From JAJFUG01 sp964473155 (lineage in GTDB: Bacteria; Gemmatimonadota; Glassbacteria; GWA2-58-10): a stretch of 42,979 nt of DNA. Of the stretch, positions 42,898-42,979 are shown one piece after another. A model generated the notes under the pieces. That model did no database searches and was not told the DNA's origin. It was given only the letters and a program-made list of their open reading frames with translations. The stretch is from positions 1-42,979 of the forward strand of contig CAYYNT010000032.1 of assembly GCA_964473155.1 (NCBI GenBank), in the 5' to 3' direction. Within the stretch, counting starts at the first letter, position 1. Every line of letters begins with the position of its first letter. The translations under genes were made by a program, and so were the position numbers.

Positions 42898-42979
42898 ATT
42901 TTTCTGTCTTGAAACAGGGCCTGGAACCCAGCAATATCCGGTTAGGAACTTGCAGGGGGGTGAAGAAGTTTCCTGTGAT

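Overview
The window looks like the chromosome of a Gram-negative (diderm), uncultured-type bacterium. It encodes an outer-membrane beta-barrel export protein, a DUF481-type outer-membrane protein, several lipobox lipoproteins and a sigma-54 activator. The mix of a Tat-exported Gfo/Idh/MocA oxidoreductase, a DUF4832 lipoprotein, SdrD-like and PQQ-propeller lipoproteins and very large PAS kinases recalls the Fibrobacterota-Chlorobiota-Bacteroidota / Latescibacterota / Glassbacteria / Gemmatimonadota area. That placement is an impression, not a result. The left ~30 kb is roughly balanced in GC; the right ~12 kb is visibly GC-richer, except for a low-GC insert at about 33.2-34.2 kb.

Region 1 (about 1.5-16.5 kb, minus strand) is the core of the window: a tightly packed operon for a Pel-type exopolysaccharide in a non-canonical form. 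In transcription order it holds a PelA-like deacetylase without the N-terminal hydrolase domain, a PelB-like exporter split into two TPR proteins (the second carrying the barrel), a receiver-only response regulator, a PelD-like membrane/GAF/degenerate-GGDEF protein with a long C-terminal extension, a PelE-like membrane/TPR protein, a HEAT-repeat protein, PelF glycosyltransferase and PelG transporter. No PelC was found. A truncated-looking 62-codon ORF and a Tat-exported oxidoreductase follow. Divergent from pelA is a DUF4832 TIM-barrel-type lipoprotein that could supply the missing hydrolase function.

Region 2 (18.2-27.7 kb) is a signalling block. A plus-strand operon encodes a nine-PAS soluble histidine kinase, an Rcp1-like regulator, a receiver-PAS-kinase hybrid, a receiver with a dead GGDEF domain, a single-domain receiver and an HPt protein. 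It converges on a minus-strand NtrC-type sigma-54 activator. That activator faces an SdrD-like surface lipoprotein gene across an intergenic region with a good -24/-12 element and a perfect inverted repeat about 100 bp upstream, a classic activator-promoter layout. A second -24/-12-like element lies in front of pelA, so one phosphorelay and one activator might control both matrix polysaccharide and matrix protein (inference).

Region 3 (29.3-31.4 kb) holds a strong terminator, two direct 130-bp MITE-like repeats with matching terminal inverted repeats, and between them an AbrB-type regulator and a paralogue of the single-domain receiver from region 2.

Region 4 (31.5-43 kb) is mostly GC-rich and housekeeping or envelope related: aquaporin Z, an exported Lys/Glu-tailed protein, a low-GC pair of small membrane proteins, a PabB-PabC fusion coupled to a DUF481 outer-membrane protein, a GNAT acetyltransferase, EttA, a PQQ-repeat lipoprotein, and a formylglycine-generating-enzyme-like/alpha-beta-hydrolase fusion.
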